Source: an uncultured bacterium
GTDB taxonomy: Bacteria; Patescibacteriota; Minisyncoccia; Phycocordibacterales; UBA2100
DNA length: 8,302 bases
Assembly: GCA_903881205.1 (NCBI GenBank)
Contig: CAIRSC010000023.1
Span: forward strand, 1 to 8,302
Reading direction: 5' to 3'
Shown here: positions 5,869 to 8,302 of the stretch, piece after piece
Numbering within the stretch: the first letter of the stretch is position 1
How the letters are laid out: each line of letters begins with the position of its first letter
Notes under the pieces: generated by a model
Databases searched by the model: none
The model's input: the letters and a program-made list of their open reading frames with translations, nothing else
What the model was told of the DNA's origin: nothing
Position numbers and translations under genes: made by a program

Positions 5869-6804
5869 ATGTCAGACGAGCTCTTTCTAGAAGGAAAGAA
5901 TTACATGTCTTCCAAGCGTGCCGCGCAGTCTACCGGCTACGCGCAAGATTATATCGGCCAGCTGGCACGCGGCGGCCTCATTGATGCTCAGCGCGTGGGC
6001 GGCCTCTGGTACGTCTCTCTCGACTCGCTCAACGGGTACCAAAAGAATGCAGAAGCCTACAAGCCGGTCGTTCCCGGCCCGAAACAAGCATCGGACATAG
6101 ATTCGATCGTCTCCTTCGACGGGAAAGATTACATTTCGGCATCCCGTGCTGCCAAATTAACGAGCTATAATCAGGATTATATCGGCCAGCTCGCGCGCGG
6201 CGGTAAGGTCCTCTCGCGACAGATCGGCAACAGATGGTATGTAGAGCGCGAGGGACTTCTCGCCCACAAATCACAGAAGGATTCGATGCTTGCAGCGGTG
6301 CAATCAGAATCCGTCGGTCTCGTGCTGCCAAAAGTTCCAGAAAGGGCACCGATTACGTACCACAACGACGAGCCGCTCCTTACGTATACCAGTGATAATC
6401 GTGATCTGATGCCAGTACTTGAGAGCAAGCCAGATCCTATCGCTCAGGAACTAGGCCAGGAATACAATATACCGATCCGAATCGTACGAACGGTACCGGC
6501 AGTCCCTACGCCGAGGGTTGCTATGAAAACCGCACCATTGGCAAGAAAACGGATATCCGATATAGCTATATCTAGAGCCATAGGGGCGGGGGCGGCACTC
6601 ACATTCGTGATAGTGCTTTCATATGGTTTTGTGACGCTCAAGGAGAAGTCGGTATATACAGTAAATTTTGGTAACGCTACTAAAATGGTCAACCATACCG
6701 CTCTGACCGCGAATGCTGCAGATGCCTTCAATAATGTACTCAGCATTATTGAAGGCTGGATTACTCCTGAACTCGTATACGTCCGACCCGCTGGTAAGAA
6801 TTAA
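5869..6804 (+). CDS. Membrane-anchored protein with two tandem excisionase/MerR-like HTH domains
   Basis: The product has 311 residues. Two homologous units of about 55 residues occupy 5-58 and 80-133. Each follows the plan G-K-x-Y, S-x-x-x-A-A, QDYIGQLARGG, then RVGGLWYV or QIGNRWYV, which resembles the excisionase/MerR-type HTH with its wing. A polar, Pro-rich linker (about 135-223) leads to a basic patch (ARKR 225-228) and one hydrophobic segment at about 237-257. About 54 residues follow. The positive-inside rule puts the HTHs in the cytoplasm and the C-terminus outside. This architecture recalls ToxR/CadC one-component regulators, but with a different HTH family and two copies. Target, signal and partner are unknown; tethering DNA to the membrane is an alternative. 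The gene at 7219 is a paralogue in its N-terminal domain. Start: ATG 5869 is the first ATG after the -10 box. Confidence 0.8.
   Translation: MSDELFLEGKNYMSSKRAAQSTGYAQDYIGQLARGGLIDAQRVGGLWYVSLDSLNGYQKNAEAYKPVVPGPKQASDIDSIVSFDGKDYISASRAAKLTSYNQDYIGQLARGGKVLSRQIGNRWYVEREGLLAHKSQKDSMLAAVQSESVGLVLPKVPERAPITYHNDEPLLTYTSDNRDLMPVLESKPDPIAQELGQEYNIPIRIVRTVPAVPTPRVAMKTAPLARKRISDIAISRAIGAGAALTFVIVLSYGFVTLKEKSVYTVNFGNATKMVNHTALTANAADAFNNVLSIIEGWITPELVYVRPAGKN
5947..5963 (+). repeat. Intragenic repeat, copy 1 (first HTH recognition region)
   Basis: GATTATATCGGCCAGCT (17 bases) is identical to 6175-6191, 228 bp or 76 codons away. It encodes the DYIGQL core of both HTH units. The surrounding codons have diverged. 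Confidence 0.8.
6175..6191 (+). repeat. Intragenic repeat, copy 2 (second HTH recognition region)
   Basis: Partner of 5947-5963, in the same reading frame. Exact nucleotide identity including synonymous positions suggests duplication with conversion, or constraint on this segment. Confidence 0.8.
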
Positions 6805-7218
6805 GATCCGCGCTTCAGAGCTTTGTAAGTACTCAGTACGTACCTTAAGTCGTACTATCAATAATATTGTACGCCGTACTTGTCCCGACAATCCGCTCGT
6901 TGCAATATTCTATAGCCGAGATATCTAGTAAATCTGAATCTCGAGTCAGCGAGACCTCTAAGATAGCATTCGTACGGGTGCCAGTTCGTGCCCCATACTG
7001 ATAACGTGTTCATTAAAAATATACTGACGAAGCAGTGAAGTGTACTGAATATTCTTGTTATTCGATCATACAAACCATCGCAATAAATCACATTTTCAAA
7101 TAGATCATTTTATGAAAAATTAATTAACATATCCACAGTGTGAATAGGCTGATTTGCGCGATGCCACCGAAATGACTAGTAAACTGTAGATAAATCGGCG
7201 ATCAGCCATTTTGATTCA
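6805..7218. other. Intergenic region between the two HTH membrane-protein genes
   Basis: No gene was found in these 414 bases. The left part holds the GTAC/palindrome cluster at 6829-6879. Three TACTGA words lie at 6996, 7022 and 7043, and the middle one overlaps a TATACT hexamer (7020-7025) that could be a -10 box for a long leader. A palindrome CACAGTGTG lies at 7134-7142, joined to a near DnaA-box (ATATCCACA 7129-7137). The right half is AT-rich. No strong terminator follows the gene ending at 6804. Confidence 0.5.
6829..6879. promoter_or_regulatory. Cluster of GTAC palindromes, candidate operator
   Basis: GTAC occurs six times in 51 bases (6829, 6836, 6840, 6852, 6869, 6876). Larger symmetric units are AGTACG (6835-6840) with CGTACT (6851-6856), the palindrome CAATAATATTG (6859-6869), and GTACG-C-CGTAC (6869-6879). 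The density suggests binding sites for a dimeric or multi-HTH protein. The neighbouring HTH proteins are the obvious candidates, by inference only. Confidence 0.35.
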
Positions 7219-7232
7219 ATGAGCGATTCAAT
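7213..7232 (+). repeat. 8-bp direct repeat across the start codon of the second HTH gene
   Basis: GATTCAAT occurs at 7213-7220 and 7225-7232, with a period of 12 bases, and overlaps ATG 7219. A weak -10-like CATTTT (7207-7212) lies six bases before the ATG, and there is no Shine-Dalgarno site. It could be an operator at a leaderless start, or chance. Confidence 0.3.
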
Positions 7233-8302
7233 TTATTTTAATGGGTGTCGATATGTTTCTGCTACCGACGCATCTCGGAATTCAGGCCTATCCCGTGACT
7301 ATGTGAGCAAAATGTGTCGCGATGAAAAAGTACAGGCGCGACGTATAGGAAAGAATTGGTACGTGGAAGATGAGTCGTTTCGCTCCTTTTTGCTCCATCA
7401 AGAACAAGTAAAAAATGAACGCAGTGACCTGCTCTCGCAGGAACGGATCAATGAGTATCGTGCCGGGATGGTATCGATTTCGGGATCGAAAATAACGACT
7501 CATATGAGCAACGCCGCAGCAGTGCCGGCACGTGCAGATTATTTTGGAAGTGTGGTACGGGGCGGAGATTTCATGTCGCAGGCGACATCATTTACAACTG
7601 CGCCCGGTATAACCGATGCACTGCGTTCCTCGGTACAGAATTCCATTGCTCTACCGCCGAACTTTGCGCTTCCGATGACGCATTTGCCGATACATGTGAT
7701 CACACCTGTTTCGGAGCTAGTCCATAAGATTGCAGCACTCGCGTTGGCGATTACGCTGACACTGGGTACGTATGCGATCGTTAATCCAGAATTTGGAGAA
7801 TATGCGGCCGGCTCACTGCGGAGTGCGAGATATTCGATCGCGAATTCATACACAACGACCAGTAACGAATTCGGAACAGTGATGCTGCAAGCGCAGCAGG
7901 GACTTGCATACGCTGCCACTGACCCGAAGGCATTTGTCGCTTCGGCATCGGATGCCATCGTCTTTTCAATTCCAAGTTCTATCACACGTTTCGCGCAGCT
8001 TTTGAATGCGAGCATTGATTCCACACTCTATACAGTATTGTTTCCACAACAACTCAATAGCAATACATCAACTACCAGTCGCATCGGGTCGAGCGTCGCA
8101 TTGTCGACCATTAGCATTAGCGCACATCGCATAGTGAGTAATACCGGTACGGTCCCGGCGTCGCCCACCCCCGTCGTCACCCAAACCATCATCCAGCAAC
8201 CCGTCATCCAACGCATCGTACAGACACAGTCCGCATTCGCAGGAGTCAGTCAGCAATCCCTCACCGACCAGCTCCAACAACTCGACAACAAACTCTCGAG
8301 CC
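7219..8302 (+). CDS. Membrane-anchored HTH protein with large extracytoplasmic region, C-terminus beyond window
   Basis: The frame from ATG 7219 is open for 361 codons to the window edge without a stop. Residues 5-54 are an HTH unit that aligns without gaps with the first unit of the gene at 5869: shared MSD start, G9, Y12, S14, A18, G23, D27-Y28, G44 and WYV (47-49). A polar linker (60-168) leads to one hydrophobic segment at about 170-188 (KIAALALAITLTLGTYAIV). A Ser/Thr/Ala-rich stretch follows, and from about 315 a Pro/Thr/Gln/Val-rich part passes into a Gln-rich, coiled-coil-like start (SQQSLTDQLQQLDNKL). Predicted topology: HTH inside, long C-terminal part outside. By memory of similar Parcubacteria proteins, fibre-like surface domains may follow, but this is not visible here. 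The function is unknown. Confidence 0.82.
   Translation, partial: MSDSIYFNGCRYVSATDASRNSGLSRDYVSKMCRDEKVQARRIGKNWYVEDESFRSFLLHQEQVKNERSDLLSQERINEYRAGMVSISGSKITTHMSNAAAVPARADYFGSVVRGGDFMSQATSFTTAPGITDALRSSVQNSIALPPNFALPMTHLPIHVITPVSELVHKIAALALAITLTLGTYAIVNPEFGEYAAGSLRSARYSIANSYTTTSNEFGTVMLQAQQGLAYAATDPKAFVASASDAIVFSIPSSITRFAQLLNASIDSTLYTVLFPQQLNSNTSTTSRIGSSVALSTISISAHRIVSNTGTVPASPTPVVTQTIIQQPVIQRIVQTQSAFAGVSQQSLTDQLQQLDNKLSS

Noticed and set aside
7539..8024. 161-codon minus-strand ORF opposite the second HTH gene
   Set aside because: The plus strand has a 361-codon open frame with a homologous HTH domain and a membrane segment. The minus frame is its shadow.

Overview
The window looks like part of a Candidate Phyla Radiation (Patescibacteria) chromosome, most likely Parcubacteria. 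This rests on family resemblance and gene style, not on a database search. The signs are a compact SecA with a short wing region and no zinc tail, a stand-alone PaaX/Cas2-like protein with a hydrophobic N-terminal helix, excisionase-like helix-turn-helix (HTH) proteins fused to membrane segments, and genes that mostly lack Shine-Dalgarno sites. Instead, a -10-like hexamer lies 6 or 7 bases before the start codon, which suggests leaderless mRNAs. No CRISPR array, rRNA, tRNA or insertion sequence was seen.

Layout, all confident genes on the + strand. Positions 1-142: a gene edge of unclear strand and a terminator hairpin. 176-815: a PaaX/Cas2-like gene (211-795) bracketed by two imperfect 35-bp direct repeats. 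796-1327: no confident gene; a GC-rich stretch of overlapping inverted repeats, then an AT-rich stretch with one DnaA-box match. 1328-1441: a 23-residue Lys/Ala-rich basic peptide gene with a strong terminator. 1505-4036: secA, ending in a 13-bp hairpin. 4100-4222: a probable structured small RNA ending in a T-run. 4330-5793: gatB, with the clearest promoter of the window (TTGTGG, 17-base spacer, TAGATT, 7 bases, ATG). 5869-6804: a membrane protein with two cytoplasmic HTH domains. 6805-7218: intergenic, with a dense GTAC/palindrome cluster. 7219 to the window end: a second membrane protein with one HTH domain and a large predicted extracytoplasmic part, still open at the edge.

How the parts relate: secA (protein export) and gatB (Glu-tRNA/Asp-tRNA amidotransferase) are housekeeping genes. 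Each appears to have its own promoter, so this is not one operon. The most unusual content is the tandem pair of membrane-anchored HTH proteins. Their homologous DNA-binding domains face the cytoplasm and their C-termini are predicted outside, which suggests membrane-bound one-component regulators or chromosome-to-envelope tethers. The second most unusual is the repeat-bounded PaaX/Cas2-like gene.
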